Shown here piece after piece: positions 9,111-17,270 of a stretch of 64,000 nucleotides of DNA. Position numbers and translations under genes: made by a program. Below the pieces are notes generated by a model. The model did not search any database. It was not told where the DNA came from and was given only the letters and a program-made list of their open reading frames with translations. Position 1 is the stretch's first letter, and the number at the start of each line of letters is the position of its first letter. The stretch spans positions 124,001-188,000 of the forward strand of contig NZ_CP054150.1 in NCBI RefSeq assembly GCF_021310995.1, read 5' to 3'. The stretch comes from Agrobacterium vaccinii (lineage in GTDB: Bacteria > Pseudomonadota > Alphaproteobacteria > Rhizobiales > Rhizobiaceae).

Positions 9111-9286
9111 GATTTCAATTTTTGGGGTCGAGGCACGCCGCGCATTCAGCGACGAATATTTCTGTCGCATGACAAAATCCGCACATCATAGGCGAATTTC
9201 AGGCACAGATTTACCGCGCCCCGAGGGCGATACATCTTTACAGATTTTTCGATAAGTCATTGATCTGGCTAAGATCAAAAATGGAA

Positions 9287-9373
9287 TGGTGCCCAGAAGA
9301 GGACTCGAACCTCCACACCCTTTCGAGTACCAGCACCTGAAGCTGGCGCGTCTACCAATTCCGCCATCTGGGC
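9287..9373 (-). tRNA. tRNA-Leu (anticodon CAG)
   Basis: The minus strand reads GCCCAGATGGCGGAATTGG... and pairs its acceptor stem with ...CTGGGC followed by encoded ACCA. The anticodon stem CCAGC/GCTGG encloses TTCAGGT, giving anticodon CAG. The T-arm contains GGTTCGAGTCC, and the variable arm is long (class II), as expected for leucine tRNA. The total length with CCA is 87 bases. It decodes CUG. It stands alone between the secretin-N-like gene and the SelT-like gene. Confidence 0.97.
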
Positions 9374-9540
9374 GACGAGGAGCGATGTACGGGGGGAGCC
9401 TCTCGGTGTCAACAGGGATTTTGAAGTTTTGTGACGATCATTGATTTTTCAGTGAAAAAACTTGAGGAGGCGGTGTTAAGGCCTCGTTGGAGAGTTCCAA
9501 AGGATCGTGAAGGGCCTCCGCGAACACCACCAAAAGGGAA

Positions 9541-9852
9541 TCAGCTATCCAACCCTTCGTTCTTAGAGCGGTCGAGATGGCCGAGGTCGCGACCGGGGTC
9601 TATGACGTCACGGACGCGCTGCTTGAGTTCCTTTGGTCCGGGGAAGCCGCCATCGCGCTTGCGCTCCCAAATAACGTTTCCGTCCAGAAGGATTTCGAAG
9701 CGTCCGCCGGTTGCGGGCACCAACGAGACTTCTGCGAGACTGTCGGAAAATGTGTGCAGTAGTTCCTGCGCCATCCATGAAGAGCGCAGGAGCCAGTTGC
9801 ACTGGGTGCAATAGATAATGGAAATGCGTGGCTTGGCCGCTGTGTCTGTCAT
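9541..9852 (-). CDS. SelT/SelW/SelH-family (Rdx) thioredoxin-like protein
   Basis: The roughly 103-residue protein has a thioredoxin-like CxxC near its start (IIYCTQCNWLLR), followed by the Rdx pattern: a helix, then SLVPATGGRFEILLDGNVIWERKRDGGFPGPKELKQ. In bacteria these are Cys homologues of eukaryotic selenoproteins W/T/H, and their exact redox partner is not established. I chose the ATG at 9852, which has GAGGGG 4 bases upstream; an in-frame ATG four codons earlier (9864) is possible. It follows the GNAT gene after 78 bases. The 167 bases between its end and the tRNA hold nothing I recognise. Confidence 0.85.
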   Translation of the reverse strand: MTDTAAKPRISIIYCTQCNWLLRSSWMAQELLHTFSDSLAEVSLVPATGGRFEILLDGNVIWERKRDGGFPGPKELKQRVRDVIDPGRDLGHLDRSKNEGLDS

Positions 9853-9930
9853 ATGGCCCCTCATTGGTTTCGGAACGAGGCCATGTTCTGCGGTGAAGCA
9901 AATCTTTGCAAGCGCCTATGTGCAGGAAAT

Positions 9931-10449
9931 CTAGCCGATTTCTTTGTAGAACCATGTCGCGTCGCAGTAGCGACCATCGGGGTGCATCGCATAATTGGGG
10001 ATGACTCCGACGCGCTGCCAACCGTAGCGAGGATATATCGCTTCCGCCGTGCTGCCCGACGCCGTGTCCAGCACCAGAAGCGTCCGGCCACGGGCCACAG
10101 CTTCGGCTTCCACCCGTTCCATCAGCAGGCGTGACAGGCCAAGCCCGCGCGAGGAGCGATGCACCAGGAGTTTCATCAGGTCACCGCGATGAGGCTGATT
10201 GGGTTTGGAGGCGAGCCCCACCTGCACGGTGCCGACGATCTTGCCATCCACCTCTGCCACCACATGAAGTGTGTCGCCACTTTCCACCGACCTAGCCACA
10301 CTCTGCCAGAATGCTATCGCATCTGCAGGCACGAAAGGCAGCATATAGCCAACGGAGGCGCCGTCATTGACGCAATCGGACAGGACTTCGCAAAGGTCTG
10401 GTAGTGCGGCCAGGGTCTCCTCGCCGTTCAGCATGCGGATACGTGTCAT
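9931..10449 (-). CDS. GNAT-family N-acetyltransferase
   Basis: The 172-residue protein has the Gcn5-related fold: HVVAEVDGKIVGTVQVGL (beta 2-4), the acetyl-CoA pyrophosphate-binding segment RGLGLSRLLMERVEAEA (the family usually has R/Q-x-x-G-x-G/A), and the C-terminal pattern YPRYGWQRVGVIPNYAM. The substrate cannot be read from sequence. It starts 17 bases after the XRE-cupin regulator and is probably in the same transcript, so it may be that regulator's target function. Confidence 0.88.
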   Translation of the reverse strand: MTRIRMLNGEETLAALPDLCEVLSDCVNDGASVGYMLPFVPADAIAFWQSVARSVESGDTLHVVAEVDGKIVGTVQVGLASKPNQPHRGDLMKLLVHRSSRGLGLSRLLMERVEAEAVARGRTLLVLDTASGSTAEAIYPRYGWQRVGVIPNYAMHPDGRYCDATWFYKEIG

Positions 10450-10466
10450 TCGAAACTCCTGAGATG

Positions 10467-11045
10467 TCAGCGCTTGCGCTGGTCCAGCACCACGGCATAG
10501 CGGGCAGGGTGGTCGGACGGATTGTGAAAGATGTGCCCTTCGCCCACAGGCATGAACAGGCAGTCGCCGGGCTCCATTTGGTGGATCTCGAAGCCTGTGG
10601 TCATTTCGAGGGTTCCCTCCAGCAGCCAGACATATTGCGTCATGCCACGGCTTGCCGGGTGGGGTGGGAAGCTGACCCGTGCGTGGGCTGGAAAATCGAC
10701 CTCAACGATATCGATGTCTGACTCGACGCGTGGCGGAGAGATGGCCCGGCGCGTGTAACCGGTTTCAGGATCCTGCCAGGTCGGCTGATCGCGTTTCCGC
10801 GTCAGCGGTGAGGTGGTCGTTTCGTTCTCGGCAAAAAAGCCTGACAGCGAAAGCCCCAGTGCTGCGCAAATCCGGGCCAGAAGAGCTGCGGTTGGGCTGG
10901 CTTCGCCGCGTTCTATCCGAGAGATCATGGCACGGCTGACGCCAGAGGCGCTGGCGAGCTGGTCGAGTGTCAAATTGCCTTGCGTTCGCAGGTGCTTGAT
11001 GCGTGCGGCAATAGAGTGTTCGAAGGTGTCGATTTCGTTTTCCAT
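10467..11045 (-). CDS. XRE-family regulator with C-terminal cupin sensor
   Basis: The 192-residue protein has a helix-turn-helix (about residues 10-65, with LTLDQLASASGVSRAMISRIERGEASPT) and a cupin beta-barrel (about 110-185, with H in EGHIFHNPSDHPARYAVV). This architecture is common in regulators of amino-acid, polyamine or sulfur metabolism that sense a small ligand in the cupin. It is probably autoregulated: a perfect 10-base inverted repeat straddles its start codon and promoter. It heads a likely two-gene unit with the GNAT gene. Confidence 0.9.
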   Translation of the reverse strand: MENEIDTFEHSIAARIKHLRTQGNLTLDQLASASGVSRAMISRIERGEASPTAALLARICAALGLSLSGFFAENETTTSPLTRKRDQPTWQDPETGYTRRAISPPRVESDIDIVEVDFPAHARVSFPPHPASRGMTQYVWLLEGTLEMTTGFEIHQMEPGDCLFMPVGEGHIFHNPSDHPARYAVVLDQRKR

Positions 11046-11096
11046 TATCGGAGAATATTAATCTTAAATGATAGAGTCAATATCCACGATAATGGA
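11041..11096. promoter_or_regulatory. Inverted repeat at XRE-cupin promoter
   Basis: TCCATTATCG at 11041-11050 and CGATAATGGA at 11087-11096 form a perfect 10-base inverted repeat with 36 bases between the arms. One arm covers the start codon of the XRE-cupin gene. The spacing puts the arms about 46 bases apart, on one face of the helix, as for a dimer pair or a loop-forming operator. Autoregulation is inferred from position only. Confidence 0.4.
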
Positions 11097-11191
11097 ATTT
11101 GTCGTCTGGAGCGTAAAATCCGGTCATGTAAATTCATGATGCTGCTCGCACACAACCGTAGTCTCCCGATCACTGACTGAAAAAGCCCAAC

Positions 11192-11207
11192 TTAAAAGGC
11201 TTTTAAC
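11192..11207. promoter_or_regulatory. CtrA-type box upstream of lepA
   Basis: TTAA-AAGGCTT-TTAAC matches the full CtrA consensus and lies 48 bases upstream of the lepA ATG. The same bases also allow a 7-bp hairpin (AAAAGCC/GGCTTTT), so a terminator-like role is an alternative. The rest of the 209-base intergenic region between the divergent XRE gene and lepA holds only the inverted repeat listed separately. Confidence 0.45.
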
Positions 11208-11254
11208 CAAATTCCCGCTTTTCCAGCGCAAGGGCCCCTGCTATAGCGCGGGGC

Positions 11255-13081
11255 ATGAGCACAAATTCGACCCGCACCCCGCTTGACCATATCCGCAACT
11301 TCTCCATCGTTGCCCATATCGACCATGGCAAATCGACATTGGCTGACCGGTTGATTCAATCGACGGGCGGCCTTGCCGAACGCGATATGTCCGAGCAGGT
11401 GCTCGACAACATGGATATCGAGCGCGAGCGCGGCATTACCATCAAGGCACAGACCGTACGCCTGCATTACAAAGCGAATAACGGCGAAATCTATGTGTTG
11501 AACCTCATCGACACGCCCGGCCACGTCGACTTTGCCTACGAAGTGTCCCGCTCGCTGTCGGCCTGCGAAGGCTCGCTGCTGGTGGTCGATGCGTCCCAGG
11601 GCGTCGAAGCGCAGACTCTGGCCAACGTCTATCAGGCTATCGATAACGACCACGAACTGGTCACCGTCCTCAACAAGATCGATCTGCCCGCTGCTGAACC
11701 GGACCGCATCAAGGAACAGATCGAAGAGGTCATCGGCATCGATGCCAGTCAGGCTGTTCTGATCTCAGCCAAGACAGGTCTTGGTATTCCCGACGTTCTC
11801 GAAGCCATCGTACACCAGTTGCCGCCCCCAAAGAGCGAGCTCGGCGAAAAGGGTCCGCTGAAGGCGCTGCTGGTGGACAGCTGGTACGACACCTATCTGG
11901 GCGTCATGGTTCTCGTGCGCGTTCTCGATGGTGTACTGACCAAGGGCCAGACCATCCGCATGATGGGCACTGACGCAAAATATCAGGTGGAGCGCGTGGG
12001 CGTTCTGACCCCGAAGATGGTCGCTGTCGATAGTCTTGGTCCGGGCGAGATCGGTTTCATCACCGGCTCGATCAAGGAAGTGGCAGATACGCGCGTCGGC
12101 GATACCATTACCGAAGACAAGCGTCCGACCGCGACCGCACTGCCGGGCTTCAAGCCCGCTCAGCCTGTCGTCTTCTGTGGTCTCTTCCCAGTGGATGCGG
12201 CTGACTTCGAAGATTTGCGCGCTGCCATGGGCAAGCTGCGTCTCAACGACGCGTCGTTCTCATTCGAAATGGAATCGTCCGCTGCACTTGGCTTCGGCTT
12301 CCGCTGCGGCTTCCTCGGTCTGTTGCATCTGGAAATCATTCAGGAGCGTCTCGAGCGCGAATTCGATCTCGATCTGATCGCGACGGCTCCTTCTGTGGTC
12401 TATCAGCTAACGATGACCGATGGTTCGGAACGCGAACTTCACAATCCGGCCGATATGCCTGATGTCGTGAAGATTTCCGAGATACGCGAGCCGTGGATCA
12501 AGGCGACGATCTTGACGCCGGACGATTATCTTGGTGGCATTCTGAAGCTTTGCCAGGACCGTCGCGGTGTTCAGACCGAGTTGACCTATGTCGGCAAGCG
12601 CGCCATGATCACCTATGAACTGCCGCTCAACGAAGTCGTTTTCGACTTCTACGACCGCTTGAAGTCGATCTCCAAGGGCTATGCTTCATTCGATTACCAT
12701 CTCGATGGTTATCGTGAAGGCAACCTCGTGAAGATGTCGATCATGGTCAATGGCGAGCCGGTTGACGCTCTTTCTATGCTCGTGCACCGGACTGCTGCTG
12801 AAAAGCGCGGTCGTGACATGTGTGAGAAGCTGAAAGATTTGATCCCGCGCCACATGTTCAAAATCCCGATTCAGGCGGCCATTGGTGGCAACGTCATTGC
12901 GCGTGAGACGATCTCTGCCATGCGCAAGGACGTGACCGCGAAATGCTACGGCGGCGACGCGACACGTAAGCGCAAACTTCTGGACAAGCAGAAGGAAGGC
13001 AAGAAGCGCATGCGCCAGTTCGGCAAGGTGGATATTCCGCAGGAAGCGTTCATTGCAGCTCTGAAAATGAGCGACGACTGA
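11255..13081 (+). CDS. lepA: Translation elongation factor 4 (LepA)
   Basis: The 608-residue ribosome-dependent GTPase has G1 HIDHGKST (21-28), G2 RGITI, G3 DTPGH (86-90), G4 NKID (140-143) and G5 SAKTG. It continues with the domain II to IV arrangement and LepA-specific C-terminal domain ([19 protein letters not shown]). The family promotes back-translocation or initiation quality control under stress. Full length is normal. The gene is monocistronic: a strong terminator follows 20 bases after the stop. Unlike the common lepA-lepB pairing, no signal peptidase gene follows. Confidence 0.98.
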   Translation: MSTNSTRTPLDHIRNFSIVAHIDHGKSTLADRLIQSTGGLAERDMSEQVLDNMDIERERGITIKAQTVRLHYKANNGEIYVLNLIDTPGHVDFAYEVSRSLSACEGSLLVVDASQGVEAQTLANVYQAIDNDHELVTVLNKIDLPAAEPDRIKEQIEEVIGIDASQAVLISAKTGLGIPDVLEAIVHQLPPPKSELGEKGPLKALLVDSWYDTYLGVMVLVRVLDGVLTKGQTIRMMGTDAKYQVERVGVLTPKMVAVDSLGPGEIGFITGSIKEVADTRVGDTITEDKRPTATALPGFKPAQPVVFCGLFPVDAADFEDLRAAMGKLRLNDASFSFEMESSAALGFGFRCGFLGLLHLEIIQERLEREFDLDLIATAPSVVYQLTMTDGSERELHNPADMPDVVKISEIREPWIKATILTPDDYLGGILKLCQDRRGVQTELTYVGKRAMITYELPLNEVVFDFYDRLKSISKGYASFDYHLDGYREGNLVKMSIMVNGEPVDALSMLVHRTAAEKRGRDMCEKLKDLIPRHMFKIPIQAAIGGNVIARETISAMRKDVTAKCYGGDATRKRKLLDKQKEGKKRMRQFGKVDIPQEAFIAALKMSDD

Positions 13082-13100
13082 GAACGACATCATCCAAACG

Positions 13101-13133
13101 AAAAACCGCCTGTCTAGCGACAGGCGGTTTTTT
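13101..13133 (+). terminator. Rho-independent terminator of lepA
   Basis: A perfect stem AAAAACCGCCTGTC/GACAGGCGGTTTTT with a 4-base loop (TAGC) ends in a run of T. The A-rich left arm makes it effective in both directions, so it could also stop transcription of the minus-strand gene that follows. Confidence 0.9.
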
Positions 13134-13154
13134 ATGAGTAAATGATGCTGCCCG

Positions 13155-13472
13155 TTATGGCTGCGTCTGGGTGCCATTGGTGTTTGGCGTAGCAGGCGCT
13201 GCGTCGTTCGTTGGTGCACTCGGTGTCATCGGTGCTGGCGCTGGTGCCTGATCGGTCACGGCTGGCGGAGTTGTCGACGACGTTGTGGTCGGGTCAGTTG
13301 TGGATGGTGCGCTCATCTGCATCCAGATGAAACCGCCAACCAACAGAACCGCGATCACGGCAACCCATGGAGCCCAGCCGGCAGGCTTGCGTGCGGCTTC
13401 CGGTGTCGTGCGCAGCTCTGGACGGTCAGGGCGAAGATTTGGATCACGTGGTAGGTTTGGATCGAATGTCAT
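13155..13472 (-). CDS. Single-pass membrane protein with Pro/Thr-rich tail (unknown)
   Basis: The 105-residue protein has a polar, Arg/Pro-rich N-terminus (1-30), one membrane helix (WVAVIAVLLVGGFIWMQM, about 35-52) and a low-complexity Thr/Pro/Ala tail (53-105) that is probably periplasmic. I recognise no family. Such tails often span the periplasm or bind the cell wall. Start ATG at 13472 follows a GAGGAGAAAACACC ribosome-binding region. It is monocistronic. Confidence 0.7.
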   Translation of the reverse strand: MTFDPNLPRDPNLRPDRPELRTTPEAARKPAGWAPWVAVIAVLLVGGFIWMQMSAPSTTDPTTTSSTTPPAVTDQAPAPAPMTPSAPTNDAAPATPNTNGTQTQP

Positions 13473-13555
13473 GGTGTTTTCTCCTCTTTGCTACTGAGGA
13501 GAAAATGCAAATCTGCGTGATTGGTTCCAGACATGTAAGAAACACGTAATAGACG

Positions 13556-14974
13556 TCATGCACCGGCTCGCTGCTGAAACAGGGAAACTTCGAGCACATC
13601 GAACACGGCTGGATCGTCGCATTGCGAAACATTAAAGCGCATAAAACCTGATGCGGTCTTGGCCTGACTGAAGATATTGCCCGGCGCCAGCACCACCTTC
13701 TTCATCAGAGCGTGGCGCGCGACCGAGGCAGCATCTACGTCATCAGGCAGCTTGCACCACAGAAAAATGCCTGCGCTTGGTTCGATCCATGGTGTGATGC
13801 CGAGTGCTGCGAGCCGCGCAGTTGTTGCTTCCCGGGCCTGCGTCAACTTTATATTCACGACGTCCATATGGCGACGATAGTGCACGTCCTTCAGCGCCGA
13901 ATACACCAAAACTTCAGACAGTTGACTGCCTGAAAAGCCGGTGGCGATTTTCATGTTGGTCAGCGGTTCGATCCAGTCCTTCGGTGCCGCTATGTAACCG
14001 CAGCGCACGGAAGCCGATAGCGTTTTGGAGAAGCTGCCGATCTGCACGACCCGGCTCAGACCATCGAACGCCGCAAGGCGAGGCGCTTTGTGGTGTTCGA
14101 AATCGGCAAATATGTCGTCTTCGATGATCGTCACGCCAGCGCGCTCCGCCAACATCAGAACACGATGCGCGGTGGAGGGTGAGAGGACCGCACCCGTTGG
14201 GTTATGGATTGCAGAGTTGGTAATGTAGAGCCGGGGCTGGTGCGTCGTCACAGCCTCCTCGAAAAGAGCGATATCCGGCCCCGTCGGCGTATAGGGCACA
14301 CCAACCACCTTGACGCGGTGGGCACGCAGCAGGGCGTGGAAGTTGAAGTAGCAGGGATCGTCTACCAGTACGGTTTCGCCCGGCTCTAGCAGGAAGCGAC
14401 AGAGGTGATCGATGGCCTGCGTTCCCGAATCCACGAGAATGATCTGCTCAGCATCGGCCTGCACGCCTTGATCCGCCAATCGACGCGAGAGCAATTGTCG
14501 GAGCGGGGCCAGCCCGAGCGGGGTGCTGTAATCCGTCAGATGATGAGCGTCGCTGCGGCCCAGATTGCGCATCGCGCGTCGCAGAACATCCTGCGGCATC
14601 CATGACGCGGGCATCCAGCCGCAGCCGGGCTTCAAAAGATCGCCACGCCCGTCCAGCGCCAGACGTGAGACCCAGAAAGGATCGACGGCCCGGTCCAGCT
14701 TTGGTCCGATGTCGGCAAGAGATAGGGGTGCCAGCGTGTTGGCCACATAAAAACCGGAGCCGGGCCGGGACCGGATGGCACCCTCTGCGACCAGACGTTC
14801 ATAGGCCTCCACCACGGTGGATGTGGAAACCTGCATGACCTTGGCAAAGGCCCGTACGGACGGAAGCTTGCTGCCGGAGGTCAGATGGCGAGAGGCAATC
14901 CGGCGGCGGATTTCTGCCATGACGGTGTCGATGCGGGGTGCGGTGCTTTCGGTTTTCAAGGTCGCATCGGTCAT
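13556..14974 (-). CDS. MocR-type regulator (GntR HTH + aminotransferase domain)
   Basis: The roughly 472-residue regulator joins an N-terminal GntR winged helix (about 20-85, with LPSVRAFAKVMQVSTSTVVEAYERL) to a fold-type I PLP aminotransferase domain. The PLP-binding lysine is in GSFSKTLSASVRCGY and the conserved Asp in IIEDDIFADF. MocR proteins sense PLP or amino compounds and control adjacent genes. Here it is divergent from an EamA exporter, a frequent pairing. I chose ATG 14974, which leaves the palindrome at 14997-15014 upstream; an in-frame ATG at 14995 is the alternative. Confidence 0.92.
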   Translation of the reverse strand: MTDATLKTESTAPRIDTVMAEIRRRIASRHLTSGSKLPSVRAFAKVMQVSTSTVVEAYERLVAEGAIRSRPGSGFYVANTLAPLSLADIGPKLDRAVDPFWVSRLALDGRGDLLKPGCGWMPASWMPQDVLRRAMRNLGRSDAHHLTDYSTPLGLAPLRQLLSRRLADQGVQADAEQIILVDSGTQAIDHLCRFLLEPGETVLVDDPCYFNFHALLRAHRVKVVGVPYTPTGPDIALFEEAVTTHQPRLYITNSAIHNPTGAVLSPSTAHRVLMLAERAGVTIIEDDIFADFEHHKAPRLAAFDGLSRVVQIGSFSKTLSASVRCGYIAAPKDWIEPLTNMKIATGFSGSQLSEVLVYSALKDVHYRRHMDVVNIKLTQAREATTARLAALGITPWIEPSAGIFLWCKLPDDVDAASVARHALMKKVVLAPGNIFSQAKTASGFMRFNVSQCDDPAVFDVLEVSLFQQRAGA

Positions 14975-14996
14975 CTGTACTGCTCTTCGCACCATA

Positions 14997-15014
14997 ACGG
15001 TTTTTCAAAACCGT
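14997..15014. promoter_or_regulatory. Palindrome between MocR and EamA genes
   Basis: ACGGTTTT-TC-AAAACCGT is a perfect 8+8 inverted repeat in the 104-base gap between the divergent regulator and transporter. Position and symmetry fit an operator for the MocR protein acting on both genes. This is inferred. Confidence 0.45.
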
Positions 15015-15078
15015 ATCGCACTGTCACTGGCAGCGCTACCCCCGGCAGTAGCATAGCTGGCTGAACTGGAGTGATGGT

Positions 15079-15963
15079 ATGAAACAGGTGTCGAGCGGAT
15101 GGTGGAGCGGATTGATAGGCGTGCTGATTTTCAGCGCGTCACTGCCCGCCACGCGGATGGCCGTTGCAGGCTTTGACCCGGCGTTTCTCACGCTTGCGCG
15201 CGCCAGCATCGCAGGCATTCTGGCTTGCGGTCTGCTCGTGGTGTTCAAACAGAAGCGCCCGGCTGGCGCCGATTTGGGATCGCTCGCCGTGGTCGCGTTG
15301 GGCGTCGTCATCGGCTTTCCGTTTCTCACGGCCCTTGCGCTGAAACATATCACCGCGTCCCACTCTACCGTTTTCATCGGCCTCCTGCCGCTCTCGACAG
15401 CAATTTTCGCCGTGATGCGGGGCGGTGAGAGACCGCGTCCCATTTTCTGGGTCTTCTCATGCCTCGGCAGCACGCTGGTCGCAGGCTTCGCCCTGATGCA
15501 GGACGGCACCGCATCGTTGACGGGTGACCTCTTGATGCTGAGCGCAATCGTCGTCTGTGGGCTGGGTTATGCAGAAGGTGCCGCGTTGTCGCGGCGGCTG
15601 GGCGGTTGGCAGGTCATCTCCTGGGCGCTGGTTCTGTCGCTGCCGCTCATGTTGCCGCTCGCGCTTTTCTTTATGCCCGCATCCTTGAGTGGTATTCCTA
15701 CCAGTGCGTGGGTTGGGCTCTGCTACGTGTCGCTATTCAGCATGCTGATCGGCTTCATCTTCTGGTATCGCGGGCTGGCACTCGGCGGCATTGCAGCCGT
15801 GGGCCAGTTGCAATTGCTGCAGCCGTTCTTCGGGCTGATATTGTCGGCGACATTGCTGGGCGAAGCCGTCAGCCCCGCAATGCTCGTCGTCACGATGGGC
15901 GTGGTGGCCTGCGTTGCAGGCGCCCGACGCGTTTCAAGGCAGGTCGCGGTGCCACGGAATTAG
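15079..15963 (+). CDS. EamA-family (DMT) transporter
   Basis: The 294-residue inner-membrane protein has ten predicted helices in two EamA repeats of five (about 8-135 and 145-285). The repeats carry typical hallmarks such as FDPAFLTLARASIAG and the second-half YRGLALGGIAAVGQLQLLQPFFG. The family exports amino acids and metabolites. The substrate is probably tied to the divergent MocR regulator. GGAG lies 7 bases before the ATG. The gene ends overlapping the convergent GH25 gene by 4 bases. Confidence 0.9.
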   Translation: MKQVSSGWWSGLIGVLIFSASLPATRMAVAGFDPAFLTLARASIAGILACGLLVVFKQKRPAGADLGSLAVVALGVVIGFPFLTALALKHITASHSTVFIGLLPLSTAIFAVMRGGERPRPIFWVFSCLGSTLVAGFALMQDGTASLTGDLLMLSAIVVCGLGYAEGAALSRRLGGWQVISWALVLSLPLMLPLALFFMPASLSGIPTSAWVGLCYVSLFSMLIGFIFWYRGLALGGIAAVGQLQLLQPFFGLILSATLLGEAVSPAMLVVTMGVVACVAGARRVSRQVAVPRN

Positions 15964-17039
15964 CCGCGACCGCGCGTCCAGCGTTGCCATGCTTCTTCGT
16001 TGCCGCTGAACACGTTGAGGTCGATCTTGCCCTCTACGCCATGCGACAGGCCGGAACCCGAATATTGCCAGAACAGCCACTTGCGGTCCGGGTAGACCTT
16101 GGACGGATGCTGCGCCACGGCCCGAAGCCAGAATGGGTAGTTCTTGAACTCACCCGATAGGTGGTCCTTGTAGAAATCAGGGGCCGTATAGATGATTGGA
16201 CGCTGGCCATAATGGCGCTCCAGCATGTCCATGAAGACCTGCATCTTTTCCAGCACCTTGGCGCGTGGCAGGCGCATTTTGCAGCTGGATTCCCCGTTAT
16301 ATTCCACGTCGATGACGGGTGGCAGCGCCTCCGGGTCACGCGGCACGTTGCGAATGAACCAGTCGGCCTGATGGCTTGCCGGACGGCACCAGTAGAAGAA
16401 GTGGTAGGCACCGCGGCGAACACCCGCCGCCTTGGCGCGGTCCCAATTGGTTCTGAACATCGGGTCAAGATGGTCACCGCCATCCGTTGCCTTGATGAAG
16501 GCGAAGTTGGCGCCGCGCGATCTCAGTCTCTCCCAGTCGATATTGCCCTGCCAGCGCGACACATCAACGCCGTGGACCGGGAAATGACGGGGCGTGACCC
16601 TGCCGAAATTGATGGGCTTGGCATCGCTGAAATTGGATTTGAAAATGCGGGAGCGGACCGCAGGGCCGGCATTGATGGCCGGCGCTGCGGCCATCGCCAA
16701 TTGCACTGGTCTTTCGTTCGGCATGGCCACACCCGCCTGCGGAGCTATCGGTCTCTCCATCTCCGGTGCCGCGCGGGGTGCCGTGGTCTGCTGGTCGACA
16801 GCGGCAAAGGCGGGAGAGCCGGACGGCATCGGGCCACCCCAGGCCAGCACTTTTTGCGCGGGTTCGGCACGAAGCGGCGCGCCGACACTGGCTTGCGGCA
16901 CGGGTGCCGAAGGCGTCACCGAACTGGTGGTTTCCTTGGAAGGAATGCCCGCCATAAGGCCTTCCGGCCCGGAACTGGACGTACAGCCGGCGAGGGATAG
17001 GCAGGCGAGTATTAAGGCTGGCACTGTCGATCGATGCAT
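15960..17039 (-). CDS. GH25-family muramidase lipoprotein
   Basis: The roughly 359-residue protein is a predicted lipoprotein: MHRSTVPALILACLSLAGC, with lipidated Cys19. A low-complexity Ala/Pro-rich linker follows, then a C-terminal GH25 domain (about 150-355). The domain opens with GVDVSRWQGNIDW and contains VIDVEYNG, the two acidic catalytic-site motifs of the family. GH25 enzymes cleave the N-acetylmuramic acid to N-acetylglucosamine bond of peptidoglycan. I chose the start at 17039 because it gives a proper lipoprotein signal; the frame stays open to 17096. It could be a cell-wall remodelling enzyme. Confidence 0.9.
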   Translation of the reverse strand: MHRSTVPALILACLSLAGCTSSSGPEGLMAGIPSKETTSSVTPSAPVPQASVGAPLRAEPAQKVLAWGGPMPSGSPAFAAVDQQTTAPRAAPEMERPIAPQAGVAMPNERPVQLAMAAAPAINAGPAVRSRIFKSNFSDAKPINFGRVTPRHFPVHGVDVSRWQGNIDWERLRSRGANFAFIKATDGGDHLDPMFRTNWDRAKAAGVRRGAYHFFYWCRPASHQADWFIRNVPRDPEALPPVIDVEYNGESSCKMRLPRAKVLEKMQVFMDMLERHYGQRPIIYTAPDFYKDHLSGEFKNYPFWLRAVAQHPSKVYPDRKWLFWQYSGSGLSHGVEGKIDLNVFSGNEEAWQRWTRGRG

Positions 17040-17217
17040 GAGAATCCGTACGCAAAACAAGCGGATAAGCACAACACGCGCCAACCCTGAGACCATGAAA
17101 AAATATGACTAACGACAAATTATCAAAAAAGGCTGAATCCAATCTTTACGACCGGACATCTGGTTAAAAACACTGATCACACCTGCGCGAGGAGGACTGT
17201 GCATGCTCGTAGAAAGC

Positions 17218-17245
17218 AAAACGCGCGGACGAAGCCGCCCGCGCG
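17218..17245 (-). terminator. Likely terminator of the chemoreceptor gene
   Basis: On the minus strand the stem CGCGCGG/CCGCGCG (17239-17245 with 17222-17228) with a 10-base loop is followed by TTTTGCTTT. It sits 26 bases after the chemoreceptor stop codon. Confidence 0.65.
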
Positions 17246-17270
17246 CCGTTTTGTTTGGAAGTGGTGTTTA

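Noticed and set aside
11181..11204. Hairpin AAAAGCC/GGCTTTT before lepA read as a terminator
   Set aside because: No plus-strand gene ends upstream, so there is nothing to terminate. The same bases form a full CtrA consensus, which explains the symmetry better.
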